Shown here piece by piece: positions 27,020-34,986 of a DNA stretch of 64,000 nucleotides (position 1 is the stretch's first letter; every line of letters starts with the position of its first letter). This DNA is from Xanthomonas melonis (lineage in GTDB: Bacteria > Pseudomonadota > Gammaproteobacteria > Xanthomonadales > Xanthomonadaceae). The stretch lies in NCBI RefSeq assembly GCF_020783655.1, contig NZ_JAJGQH010000003.1, forward strand, positions 124,001 through 188,000. Direction: 5' to 3'. The position numbers were made by a program, and so were the translations under genes. The notes below the pieces were generated by a model. That model did not search any database. It had not been told where the DNA came from and worked only from the letters and a program-made list of their open reading frames with translations.

Positions 27020-28537
27020 ATGAGCGTTGACGCTGCCGCGCCGACATCCGCTTCCACTCCGCCGCCGCCGGCGCCTCCCGAATTCCCCACCTTGCTGGGC
27101 CATCCGCGTCCGCTGTGGATGCTGTTCATGACCGAATTCTGGGAGCGCTTTGCGTTCTACGGCATCCGTTGGGCGCTGGTGCTGTACATCGTGGCGCAGT
27201 TCTTCGGCGGCGACGCCACCGGCCAGGCGCCGGCAGGTCGAACCTACGGCGCCTACCTGGCGCTCGTGTATGCGGCGGCGATCTTCGGCGGCTACGTGGC
27301 CGACCGTGTCCTCGGCTATCAGCGCTCGATCCTGGTCGGTGCGGCGGTCATGGCCACCGGCCTGTTCCTGATCGCCATTCCCGACCAGACCATGTTCGAG
27401 ATCGGCCTGGCCACGGTGGTGGTCGGCAATGGCCTGTTCAAACCCAACATCTCCACCATGGTGGGCAAGCTGTACTCGGTGGCCGATCCGCGCCGCGACA
27501 GCGGTTTCACCATCTTCTACATGGGCATCAACCTGGGCGCGATGATCTCGCCGGTGCTGACCCAACTGCTGGCCGAGAAGGTGTTCGGCACCCAGGCAAT
27601 GCCCTCCTACAAGATCGTGTTCATGGCCTCCGGCGTGGGCATGCTGATCAGCCTGGTGTGGTTCTGGATCGGCCGCGCCCAGCTCCGCGGCATCGGCGCG
27701 CCGACGCCCGACGCGCAGGGCATCGGCCGCGTGCTGATGGTGCTGGTGGGCTGCCTGCTGGCGATTCCGGGCGTGTACTTCCTGCTCGCCGTCGGTGCGG
27801 ACGTGTTGCAGATCGTGCTGACGGTGCTGTTCATCGGCCTGTCGGTGATGCTGCTCGTCGAGGGCATCCGCGAAGGCAAGGTGCAGCGCGACAAGGTGAT
27901 CGCCATGCTGATCATCTTCGCGTTCAACGTGCTGTTCTGGATGTTCTTCGAACAGGCCGGCAGCTCGTTCACCTTCCTGGCCGACAACATCGTCAACCGC
28001 GACTTCGGTGGCTGGACCTTCCCGACCGCGTGGTTCCAGTCGGTCAACTCCATCGCCATCATCACGCTGGCGCCGGTCGTCGCCTGGATCTGGGTCAAGT
28101 CCGGTCGCTTCAATCCGTCGATCCCGCGCAAGTTCGGCCTGGGCCTGATCTTCAACGGCCTGGCCTTCCTGCTGCTGATGTTCGCGCTGTCCAGCCTGGT
28201 CAGCGATGCCGGCAAGATTCCGTTCTGGACCTTGTTCATGGTCTACGTGATCCAGTCGGTGGGCGAGCTGTGCCTGTCGCCGATCGGCCTGTCGATGGTG
28301 ACCAAGCTGGCACCGGTGCGCCTGGTCGGTTTTGGCATGGGCGGCTGGTTTTTGTCCACCGGCATCGGCAACAACTTGTCGGGTATCTTTGCGGGACATG
28401 TCAGCGGAAGCGAAGGCATGAGCGTGTCTTCGGCGCTGGGCGGGTATACCTTCGGTTTTTGGGCGCTGCTGGGCGCCGGCGCGTTGCTGTTCCTGATCGC
28501 GCCGCTGATCAACAAACTCATGCACGGTGTGAAGTGA
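27020..28537 (+). CDS. Proton-dependent oligopeptide transporter (POT/PTR family)
   Basis: A 505-residue MFS-type symporter with about 14 predicted TM segments. It has the POT signatures EFWERFAFYGIRWALVLYI (ExxER motif near residues 37-41) and FYMGINLGA near residue 173. It probably imports di- and tripeptides with protons, as DtpT-like proteins do. The ATG at 27020 starts a Pro-rich cytoplasmic tail; an earlier in-frame start at 26966 is not supported. The next gene, a thioredoxin-like lipoprotein, follows by 11 bp, so they are probably co-transcribed. Confidence 0.93.
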   Translation: MSVDAAAPTSASTPPPPAPPEFPTLLGHPRPLWMLFMTEFWERFAFYGIRWALVLYIVAQFFGGDATGQAPAGRTYGAYLALVYAAAIFGGYVADRVLGYQRSILVGAAVMATGLFLIAIPDQTMFEIGLATVVVGNGLFKPNISTMVGKLYSVADPRRDSGFTIFYMGINLGAMISPVLTQLLAEKVFGTQAMPSYKIVFMASGVGMLISLVWFWIGRAQLRGIGAPTPDAQGIGRVLMVLVGCLLAIPGVYFLLAVGADVLQIVLTVLFIGLSVMLLVEGIREGKVQRDKVIAMLIIFAFNVLFWMFFEQAGSSFTFLADNIVNRDFGGWTFPTAWFQSVNSIAIITLAPVVAWIWVKSGRFNPSIPRKFGLGLIFNGLAFLLLMFALSSLVSDAGKIPFWTLFMVYVIQSVGELCLSPIGLSMVTKLAPVRLVGFGMGGWFLSTGIGNNLSGIFAGHVSGSEGMSVSSALGGYTFGFWALLGAGALLFLIAPLINKLMHGVK

Positions 28538-28548
28538 GGAGAAACGCG

Positions 28549-29139
28549 ATGCCGATCAAACCGCTTGTCTGTGGCCTATTGCTGACCGGCCTGCTGAGCG
28601 CCTGTGGGCAGCCTGACGACCAGCAGCAGGCACCGCGGCCGCTGGATACCTCGATGCAGAAGCCGCCGAGCGCCGATCCCAGCCAGCCGGTGTCCTCGGG
28701 CAACACCCCGACCGCCGCAGACATCGCTGCGGCGGCCGCGCTCAATGCGCAGTACGACCCCTCGCGCGACCCGGCCGCGGATCTGGAAACGGCCAAGGTC
28801 GAAGCCAAGCGTGGCGGCAAGCGCATCGTGCTGAACGTCGGCAACGCCGCCTGCGAGCCGTGCAAGGCGCTGGACGAGGTGGTGGGCGGCGATGCCGAAC
28901 TGCGCAGTTTTCGCGATGCGAACTTCGTGGTGGTCAAGGTCAACCGCGATGCGGCCAACGAAAACGCCGCGTTCCTGTCGCAGTTCGCCCAGCTCAACGA
29001 TTTCCCCTCGCTGCTGGTCCTGGACAACGATGGCAAGTTGCTGACGACCCAGCCGGGCGCGGAGCTGCGCAAGGGCGAGGGATTCGATCGCAAGAAGCTG
29101 TTCGACTTCCTCAAGCAGTGGGCGCCACCGCAGGCCTGA
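28549..29139 (+). CDS. Thioredoxin-fold lipoprotein with CEPC active site
   Basis: A 196-residue lipoprotein: signal peptide with lipobox LLSAC at about residues 15-19, a low-complexity Pro/Asp linker (about 20-75), then a thioredoxin-like domain. The domain carries NVGNAACEPCKALDEVV with the redox motif Cys-Glu-Pro-Cys, and LNDFPSLLVLDNDGKLL as the cis-Pro region. It should sit on the periplasmic side of a membrane. The CEPC dipeptide (Glu-Pro) differs from thioredoxin CGPC and DsbA CPHC, so its redox potential may be unusual. It starts 11 bp after the transporter gene. Confidence 0.88.
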   Translation: MPIKPLVCGLLLTGLLSACGQPDDQQQAPRPLDTSMQKPPSADPSQPVSSGNTPTAADIAAAAALNAQYDPSRDPAADLETAKVEAKRGGKRIVLNVGNAACEPCKALDEVVGGDAELRSFRDANFVVVKVNRDAANENAAFLSQFAQLNDFPSLLVLDNDGKLLTTQPGAELRKGEGFDRKKLFDFLKQWAPPQA

Positions 29140-29230
29140 GTGGTCTGGCCCGCATGTAAGGCGCGTGTCAGACCAGAGCGCGCTCCTGTGCGCTGGGCTC
29201 GCCTCGCAACGTCGCTGCGCGACAAGTGCG

Positions 29231-29384
29231 CCCCTCATCCGGCGCGATGCGCCACCTTCTCCCGCACGCGGGAGAAGGGAATGCCGTGGCATGCGAGAGA
29301 AGGGAATGCCGTGGCACTGGTTCCCCGGTGCAGTGCTCCCTTCCCCCGCTTGCGGGGGAAGGTGCCCGCAGGGCGGATGGGGGG
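29231..29384. repeat. Inverted RIME-like repeat pair, outward ends
   Basis: Arm 1 (29231-29279, minus orientation) has CCCTCATCC then GCGCCACC and hairpin CTTCTCCCG/CGGGAGAAGG. Arm 2 (29338-29384, plus orientation) has hairpin CCTTCCCCCG/CGGGGGAAGG followed by GGGCGGATGGGG. Between them is a 20-bp direct repeat (29272-29291 and 29297-29316, GAGAAGGGAATGCCGTGGCA). It lies between the transporter-lipoprotein unit and the convergent marR gene. Confidence 0.85.
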
Positions 29385-29408
29385 AGCGGACGGGCGAAGC
29401 GCCCGCAG

Positions 29409-29897
29409 TCAGTCCTTGCCGGCCATGCGCGGCAGCCCGTCCTTGGCCAGCGTGTCGATCAGACGTTCCAGCAACTGCTGTTCCTCGGCACTGAAGACCG
29501 ACATCAGCCGTTGTTCCATTTCGTTGACCAACGGAGCGACGGTCTCGTAGACCTGGCGCCCGGCCGGCGACAGCGCCAGCATCGAACGGCGGCGGTCGTC
29601 GCCGTGGGTCTCGCGGCGAATGAAACCCCGCTCCAGCAGCCGGGCCACCGCCCGGCTGACCGCCACCTTGTCCATCGCCGTGCGGTCGGAGACCTCACTG
29701 GCCGACGACCCGGGGTACAGCGCCAGGATGGTGATCACGCGCCACTCGGGAATCGCCATGCCGTAACGATCGCCGTATACCTTGGCGATGTTGCTGCTGA
29801 TGCGATTGGACAGCACGCTGAGGCGATACGGCAGGAACTGCTCCAGGTTGAGCAGCACGGGGTGTTGCGGCGGCTGGGGGGCGTCGAGATCGCTCAT
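29409..29897 (-). CDS. MarR family transcriptional regulator
   Basis: A 162-residue winged-helix regulator. Helix-turn-helix at about residues 55-95 (PEWRVITILALYPGSSASE, VAVSRAVARLLERGF), followed by the wing RRETHGDDRRRSM, which is the MarR beta-hairpin. It is divergent from hpd with 122 bp between the starts. Such MarR proteins often repress the adjacent homogentisate pathway (HmgR-like) and respond to an aromatic acid; control of hpd is inferred from position. The ATG at 29897 was chosen because it starts the conserved region; an upstream in-frame start at 30047 overlaps hpd. Confidence 0.9.
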   Translation of the reverse strand: MSDLDAPQPPQHPVLLNLEQFLPYRLSVLSNRISSNIAKVYGDRYGMAIPEWRVITILALYPGSSASEVSDRTAMDKVAVSRAVARLLERGFIRRETHGDDRRRSMLALSPAGRQVYETVAPLVNEMEQRLMSVFSAEEQQLLERLIDTLAKDGLPRMAGKD

Positions 29898-29918
29898 GCT
29901 GCGCTGTGTCTTGATTTT

Positions 29919-29941
29919 GGTTTCATTTGCAACTACAAACC
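29919..29941. promoter_or_regulatory. Candidate MarR operator
   Basis: A 23-bp imperfect palindrome with arms GGTTT and AAACC, containing TTGCAACTA in its centre. It is 22 bp upstream of the marR start and 79 bp upstream of hpd in the divergent spacer. Only the 5-bp outer arms match, so this is weak evidence. Confidence 0.3.
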
Positions 29942-30019
29942 GAGGGTGGCCTGCGCATTCTCGCGGGTCTTCTGCCACTCCGCATAGCCCTGCGGACACC
30001 CCAGCGTGGAGAAACGACG

Positions 30020-31135
30020 ATGAGCGCACAACCGAACACCACCGCACACCGCCCGGATCCGGGTATGCAGGTCACCACCTTCGACAATCCGATGGGGATC
30101 GACGGGTTCGAATTCGTCGAGTTTGCCGCCCCGGCCGGACAAGGTGCGCAACTGCACGACTACTTCCGCAAGATGGGATTCAGCGCGGTATTGCGCCACC
30201 GCAGCCGTGCGATCACCGTCTACCGCCAGGGCGGGGTCAACTTCCTGCTCAACGAGGATCCCGATTCGTTCGCCGCCGACTTCGCCGCCGCGCACGGCCC
30301 CTGCGCTTGCGGGTTTGCAATCCGCTTCCGCACCCCGGCCGAGACCGTGCTGCAGGCCGTGCTGGGCAACGGCGGCGAAGCGGTGCAGAACAAGCCCGAC
30401 ACGCGTGCGGTGCCGGCGCCGGTGGTCAAGGGCATCGGCGACTGCATGCTGTACCTGGTGGACCGTTACGGCGAGGCAGGCAGCATCTACGACGCCGACT
30501 TCGAACCCATCGAAGGCGCCGATCAGCACCCGGCCGGTTTCGGGCTGACCTTCATCGACCATCTGACCCACAATCTGTACTTCGGCAACATGCAGCGCTG
30601 GTCGGACTACTACGAGCGCCTGTTCAACTTCCGCGAGATCCGCTACTTCGACATCAAGGGCGCCAAGACCGGGCTGGTGTCCAAGGCGATGACCGCGCCG
30701 GATGGCATCGTGCGCATCCCGCTCAACGAATCCTCCGACCCCAAGAGCCAGATCAACGAATACCTGGACGCCTACCAGGGCGAGGGCATCCAGCACATCG
30801 CCTGCTTCACCGACGACATCTATACCAGCGTGGAAAAGATGCGCGCCGCCGGCGTGAGTTTCCTGGACACGCCGGACACCTATTTCGATGTGGTGGATCT
30901 GCGCATCCCCGCGCACGGTGAAGACGTCGAACGGCTGCGCCGCAACAAGATCCTGATCGACGCCGACCCGGACACCAAGCAACGCAAGCTGCTGCAGATC
31001 TTCACCACCAACTGCATCGGCCCGATCTTCTTCGAGATCATCCAGCGCAAGGGCAATGAAGGCTTCGGCGAAGGAAATTTCCAGGCGCTGTTCGAAAGCA
31101 TCGAGCGCGACCAGATCAAGCGCGGGGTGCTTTGA
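30020..31135 (+). CDS. hpd: 4-hydroxyphenylpyruvate dioxygenase
   Basis: A 371-residue Fe(II) vicinal-oxygen-chelate enzyme that converts 4-hydroxyphenylpyruvate to homogentisate in tyrosine catabolism. Both VOC halves are visible. The three iron ligands fall in FIDHLTHNLY (about residue 175), QHIACFTDD (about 255) and the C-terminal Glu in GPIFFEIIQRKG (about 335), and the C-terminal helix RDQIKRGVL is conserved. hmgA, the next pathway step, follows about 600 bp later, separated by a DUF559 mobile element. The ATG at 30020 has a GTGGAGAAACG ribosome site; a longer start at 29927 is unlikely. Confidence 0.95.
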   Translation: MSAQPNTTAHRPDPGMQVTTFDNPMGIDGFEFVEFAAPAGQGAQLHDYFRKMGFSAVLRHRSRAITVYRQGGVNFLLNEDPDSFAADFAAAHGPCACGFAIRFRTPAETVLQAVLGNGGEAVQNKPDTRAVPAPVVKGIGDCMLYLVDRYGEAGSIYDADFEPIEGADQHPAGFGLTFIDHLTHNLYFGNMQRWSDYYERLFNFREIRYFDIKGAKTGLVSKAMTAPDGIVRIPLNESSDPKSQINEYLDAYQGEGIQHIACFTDDIYTSVEKMRAAGVSFLDTPDTYFDVVDLRIPAHGEDVERLRRNKILIDADPDTKQRKLLQIFTTNCIGPIFFEIIQRKGNEGFGEGNFQALFESIERDQIKRGVL

Positions 31136-31246
31136 GGGCGGGGATTGGTGATTCGTCATTCGGGATTCGCTGAAGGCGATACGTCCAGTCGCCACATCGT
31201 CGGGAACCGGTTGTCCGACAAGACAACCAAGAAAGACTCACGCAGT

Positions 31247-31690
31247 TGAAGCCCCTCTCCCGACGGGAGAGGGGTTGGGGTGAGGGTACGGTGGAGCGAT
31301 GAGAATCAAGCCGCCATTACCCACGGTTGCACTCGCCCACGCACGCGCATTGCGTCGCGACATGACCGACGCAGAGCGCGCACTATGGCGCCGTCTGCGT
31401 GGGAATCAGCTCCAAGGCTTCAAGTTTCGAAGGCAGCATCCGATTCCGCTGTACATCGCAGATTTTTGTTGCATTGAAGCCAGGTTGATTGTCGAGTTGG
31501 ACGGATCGCAGCATCATGCCGTCGGCGACCAGGCAAGAACGCAATGGCTGCAATCGAAGGGTTGGGCGGTGCTGCGCTTTTGGAACAACGATGTACTGTT
31601 TTCACTCGATGCGGTGGTCGAGGCGATCTGTCATGTCATTGCGCCGCCGTACCCTTACCCCGACCCCTCTCCGACGTGAGAGGGGCTTGA
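31247..31690. mobile_element. Candidate mini-element: DUF559 gene between inverted palindromic arms
   Basis: Two arms of about 44 bp form terminal inverted repeats: left 31247-31291 (TGAAGCCCCTCTCCCG, hairpin, then TTGGGGTGAGGGTACGG) and right 31647-31690 (the same read in reverse, with a one-base loop difference). The only gene inside is a DUF559 nuclease-like frame at 31299-31679, which starts 8 bp after the left arm and stops inside the right arm. No clear target-site duplication is seen. The element lies between hpd and hmgA, splitting a pathway that is usually contiguous. Confidence 0.6.
31299..31679 (+). CDS. DUF559 endonuclease-domain protein
   Basis: A 126-residue protein of the DUF559 family, a PD-(D/E)XK/Vsr-like nuclease fold. 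Visible family motifs: TDAERALWRRLRGNQLQGFKFRRQHP (residues ~24-49), DFCCIEARLIVELDGSQH with the catalytic-type Glu and Asp, and WNNDVL near the C-terminus. The last ~12 residues (PPYPYPDPSPT) are encoded by the right repeat arm. A GGAG lies just before the ATG with short spacing. No partner gene is beside it. A role in moving the palindromic repeat is inferred, as in REP/RAYT systems; I know of no proof. Confidence 0.85.
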   Translation: MRIKPPLPTVALAHARALRRDMTDAERALWRRLRGNQLQGFKFRRQHPIPLYIADFCCIEARLIVELDGSQHHAVGDQARTQWLQSKGWAVLRFWNNDVLFSLDAVVEAICHVIAPPYPYPDPSPT

Positions 31691-31750
31691 TCCACCCCAA
31701 GCCCAGCCTTCTGCGGTCGAGGAGGAGGGTCAACATCCGGACGCGCCACC

Positions 31751-33064
31751 ATGCACAACCCGCAGCACTACATGACCGGCTTCGGCAATGAATTCGCAAC
31801 CGAAGCTGTGGCCGGTGCCCTACCGGTCGGACAGAACTCGCCGCAGCGCGTGGCGCATGGCCTGTACGCCGAACAACTGTCCGGCACCGCCTTCACCGCA
31901 CCGCGCGGCGCAAACCGGCGCAGCTGGCTGTACCGCATTCGTCCGGCCGCCGTGCATGGCAGCTTTTCGCTGATCGAGCAGTCGCACGTGCACAACGATT
32001 TCGGCAACGGCCCGGTGCCGCCGGACCAGATGCGCTGGAGTCCATTGCCGCTGCCAACCACGCCCACCGACTTCGTCGATGGCCTGTACACCATGGCCGG
32101 CAATGGAAGCCCGGAAGCGATGAGCGGCGTGGCAGTGCACCTGTATGCGGCCAACGCGTCCATGCGCGATCGCTTTTTCTACGACGCCGATGGCGAGCTG
32201 CTGCTGGTGCCGCAACTCGGCCGGCTGCGCGTGTGCACCGAACTCGGCGTGCTCGAACTGGAACCGCAGCAGATCGGGGTGATTCCGCGCGGCGTGCGGT
32301 TCCGGGTGGAGCTGCTCGATGGGCAGGCGCGTGGCTATGTCTGCGAGAACTTCGGCGGCCTGCTGCGTCTGCCGGATCTGGGGCCGATCGGCGCCAACGG
32401 CCTGGCCAATCCGCGTGATTTCCAAACCCCATGCGCGGCGTTCGAACAGCGCGAGGGCGCATTCGAACTGGTCGCCAAATTCCAGGGTCACCTGTGGCGC
32501 GCGGACATCGATCACTCGCCGCTGGACGTGGTGGCCTGGCACGGCAACTACGCGCCGTATCGCTACGATCTGCGCCGCTTCAATACCATCGGCTCGATCA
32601 GCTTCGATCACCCGGATCCGAGCATCTTCACCGTGCTGACCTCGCCCAGCGACACCCACGGCACTGCCAACATGGACTTTGCGATCTTCCCACCGCGCTG
32701 GCTGGTGGCGCAGCACACCTTCCGTCCGCCGTGGTTCCACCGCAATGTCGCCAGCGAATTCATGGGTCTGGTGCACGGCGTCTACGATGCCAAGGCCGAG
32801 GGCTTCGCGCCTGGCGGGGCATCGCTGCATAACTGCATGAGCGGGCATGGCCCGGATGCGGCCACCTTCGACAAGGCTTCGCAGGCGGATCTGTCGCGCC
32901 CGGACGTCATCGCCGACACCATGGCCTTCATGTTCGAGACGCGTGCGGTGCTGCGCCCCACTCGGCAGGCGCTGCAGGCCGCCCACCGGCAGGGCGATTA
33001 CCAGCGCTGCTGGAATGGCCTGCGCGCCGGCTTCGAGGCGCCCACGACCGACGCGGCAGGCTAG
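31751..33064 (+). CDS. hmgA: Homogentisate 1,2-dioxygenase
   Basis: A 437-residue iron enzyme that opens homogentisate to maleylacetoacetate. The family pattern runs from [18 protein letters not shown] at the N-terminus to the iron-ligand region [20 protein letters not shown] (about residues 325-345) and [13 protein letters not shown] (about 360). Length is normal. With hpd upstream it completes two steps of tyrosine degradation; maleylacetoacetate isomerase and fumarylacetoacetase genes are not in this window. A GAGGAGGG string 14 bp before the ATG is probably its ribosome site. Confidence 0.96.
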   Translation: MHNPQHYMTGFGNEFATEAVAGALPVGQNSPQRVAHGLYAEQLSGTAFTAPRGANRRSWLYRIRPAAVHGSFSLIEQSHVHNDFGNGPVPPDQMRWSPLPLPTTPTDFVDGLYTMAGNGSPEAMSGVAVHLYAANASMRDRFFYDADGELLLVPQLGRLRVCTELGVLELEPQQIGVIPRGVRFRVELLDGQARGYVCENFGGLLRLPDLGPIGANGLANPRDFQTPCAAFEQREGAFELVAKFQGHLWRADIDHSPLDVVAWHGNYAPYRYDLRRFNTIGSISFDHPDPSIFTVLTSPSDTHGTANMDFAIFPPRWLVAQHTFRPPWFHRNVASEFMGLVHGVYDAKAEGFAPGGASLHNCMSGHGPDAATFDKASQADLSRPDVIADTMAFMFETRAVLRPTRQALQAAHRQGDYQRCWNGLRAGFEAPTTDAAG

Positions 33065-33473
33065 CGGCGGCGATCGAACCCGCTGCGCGGCCGGCCGTGG
33101 CGTACAGCGGTGTCCGTAGGCGGCAGTCCATGCCGTCACGATGATTGTGTGGCCAAGCCCGCTTCCCGCCCAGCACTGCATGCAGCAGGCTGGACGGCGT
33201 GGTGGTCCCGGCCGTTGCCGATCGCACGCGATGGACGATGGACCACGCGTGTCTGGCCGCATCAGGCCGCCTGCAGCGCCTCGGGAAGCAGCTCGCCGAT
33301 CCGGATACGCACGCGCTCGGCAGACGCCAGGGTGAGCGCGACCGATGAAGCGACGATGACATCGGCGGCGGCGTGCCGGCCGTGCATGGGCCTGCGCAAG
33401 GCAGGGATGCAGGTCCTGCACATCGCTGCGATGCAGCCTGTGTAGGCTGCGCAGAGACATCGGGAGCGAACGC
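33065..33473. other. Intergenic region with one doubtful small frame
   Basis: About 410 bases after hmgA. A minus-strand frame at 33262-33387 could encode a 41-residue peptide ending IRIGELLPEALQAA, but it has no clear ribosome site or family, so I do not call it a gene. Nothing else stands out. Confidence 0.35.
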
Positions 33474-34109
33474 ATGATCTTCAGAACGCTGGGCTTGATG
33501 GGCATGCTGGCGGCCGTGGCCGGCTGCCATCGCACGGACGACGCGCCCGCGGCGTCGGTGTCGCCCGCACCGGTCGCGTCCGTTGGCGACCAGCCGACCG
33601 GAGCGGTGCCTCCGGCGACCGCCCCGGCAGGGACGTTTCCACCGCATCTGCGGCAGGCAGAGACCGCGCTCGCACGGATGGACGGCTACGGCGACCTGCG
33701 CCTGGGCATGGATGCAAGCCAGGCTCGCGCGGCCTGGGGCGGCGATCTGCGTGGCGATGCGGCCCCCGACGGTGGTTGCTACCTGCTACGCCCGCAATGG
33801 GCCGACGACGCGCGGCGCTTCGGTTTCATGTTCGAACAAGATCGCCTGGTCCGCTATCAGACCAACGAACCGAAGGAACTCGCGCCGGGCGGCGGCCGGG
33901 TCGGCATGACGCTGCCGCAGTTGCGCAGCCTGTACCCGGATGGGCTGGAGGCGCAGCCGCACAAGTACGTGCCCGGCGCGCAGACCCTGCGGCATGCCGA
34001 TACGGCAGCGCGGTCGGCGCTGGTGTTCGAGACCGACGCCGACGGCAAGGTGCTCAGTTGGCGGGTCGGCCTGCCACCGCAGGTGGACTATGTGGAGGGT
34101 TGCGGATGA
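33474..34109 (+). CDS. Putative lipoprotein of unknown function
   Basis: A 211-residue protein with a lipoprotein signal (lipobox AVAGC, Cys near residue 18), then a Pro/Ala/Thr-rich linker to about residue 55. The folded part holds LRLGMDASQARAAWGGDL, DGGCYLLRPQW, and MTLPQLRSLYPDGLE; the repeating LG/GMxxxQxR pattern resembles a small family of Xanthomonas lipoproteins sometimes annotated as lectin. I do not recognise its function. Two Cys (GGCYLL and the final VEGCG) could pair in the periplasm. An in-frame ATG at 33474 begins the signal peptide. Confidence 0.75.
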   Translation: MIFRTLGLMGMLAAVAGCHRTDDAPAASVSPAPVASVGDQPTGAVPPATAPAGTFPPHLRQAETALARMDGYGDLRLGMDASQARAAWGGDLRGDAAPDGGCYLLRPQWADDARRFGFMFEQDRLVRYQTNEPKELAPGGGRVGMTLPQLRSLYPDGLEAQPHKYVPGAQTLRHADTAARSALVFETDADGKVLSWRVGLPPQVDYVEGCG

Positions 34110-34166
34110 GCGATGTGGCGTGCCCGCGGACCAGTGCGTCGCCACGCCAGCCACGTACGCAGCGCT

Positions 34167-34207
34167 GGCAACGCCTCACCGGCAACGCCTCACCGGCAAC
34201 GCCTCAC
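34167..34207. repeat. 14-bp tandem repeat, 2.9 copies
   Basis: GGCAACGCCTCACC occurs three times in a row (34167-34180, 34181-34194, 34195-34207 partly). It lies in the spacer between the lipoprotein gene and the convergent antiporter operon, so it is unlikely to be coding. Confidence 0.8.
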
Positions 34208-34279
34208 GCCAGCCAGGCGGTACGCGGCACGTGACCTACCGGGTCCAACGCCCGCTCGCAGCGCAATGCCGCGCGGCAT

Positions 34280-34705
34280 TCAGCGCGGATCGGAGGATGG
34301 CCGCTCGTGCTGCTTGGCGCTCTCTACATTCTCGCCGACGTCCCCTTGCGTCGTCGGCGTTGGCAAGCCTTCGTTCTCCATCTCGCCGTGGTTGGGGACT
34401 TCCGGTCGGTCTTCCATCATCAGCGACAGCGCGGCCTTGGCCATCAGGTGGGCGCTGATCGGCGCGGTGATGAACAGGAACACGGTGATCAGCAGCTCGC
34501 GCGGCTGCGGGTCCACGCCCAGGAACAGGTGATATCCCACCGACGCCAGCAGCACGCAGCCCACCCCCAGCGTGCTGGCCTTGGTCGGCGCATGCAGGCG
34601 TTTGAAGAAATCCGACAGTTTCACCAGCCCGAACGCACCGATCAGGATGAAGAAGGTGCCCACCAGCAGCAGCGCACCGAGCAGGTATTCGGTCAGCGCG
34701 ATCAT
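34280..34705 (-). CDS. Mrp/Pha cation/proton antiporter subunit G
   Basis: A 141-residue membrane protein with three TM helices near the N-terminal 95 residues, matching MnhG/PhaG (the LLVGTFFILIGAFGLVKLSDFFKRLHAPTKASTLGVG pattern). The C-terminal ~30 residues are a charged cytoplasmic tail (MMEDRPEVPNHGEMEN). It is the last gene of the operon A/B-C-D-E-F-G. The start overlaps the F-subunit stop, so translation is coupled. The complex exchanges Na+ or K+ for protons in the inner membrane and supports pH and salt tolerance; the ion cannot be told here. Confidence 0.93.
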   Translation of the reverse strand: MIALTEYLLGALLLVGTFFILIGAFGLVKLSDFFKRLHAPTKASTLGVGCVLLASVGYHLFLGVDPQPRELLITVFLFITAPISAHLMAKAALSLMMEDRPEVPNHGEMENEGLPTPTTQGDVGENVESAKQHERPSSDPR

Positions 34706-34986
34706 TCGACGATGTCCCGCCGCAACACGTACTTGCTCAACACCACGGTGCTACCGAAGCCGAGCATCGCAATCACCAGCGCGGCTTCGAAATAGATCGG
34801 CGAATCCAGATACATGCCCAGCAGCATCAGCTCGGCAATGGCGGTGATCGACAGGGTGTCCAGCGCCAGGATGCGGTCTGGCACCGACGGGCCGCGCAGC
34901 AGGCGCCAGAGCGCCATCAGCATGGCCAGGCCTACCGCGTGCATGCACACGACGATGGTCGATTCGATGAACGTGTGACCGGTCAT
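34702..34986 (-). CDS. Mrp/Pha cation/proton antiporter subunit F
   Basis: A 94-residue subunit with three TM helices (TFIESTIVVCMHAVGLAML; PDRILALDTLSITAIAELML; PIYFEAALVIAMLGFG). The GPSVPDRILALD stretch is the conserved MnhF/PhaF core. The start ATG at 34986 overlaps the stop of subunit E and its stop overlaps the G start, so the three are tightly coupled. Length matches the family (about 90). Confidence 0.93.
   Translation of the reverse strand: MTGHTFIESTIVVCMHAVGLAMLMALWRLLRGPSVPDRILALDTLSITAIAELMLLGMYLDSPIYFEAALVIAMLGFGSTVVLSKYVLRRDIVE

Noticed and set aside
31247-31690. Target-site duplication at the ends of the DUF559 unit
   Set aside because: The bases outside the two arms do not match each other beyond a few, so no duplication can be claimed.
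33262-33387. 41-residue minus-strand frame ending IRIGELLPEALQAA
   Set aside because: It has protein-like residues but no ribosome site, no family and no neighbour in the same operon, so it is not listed as a gene.
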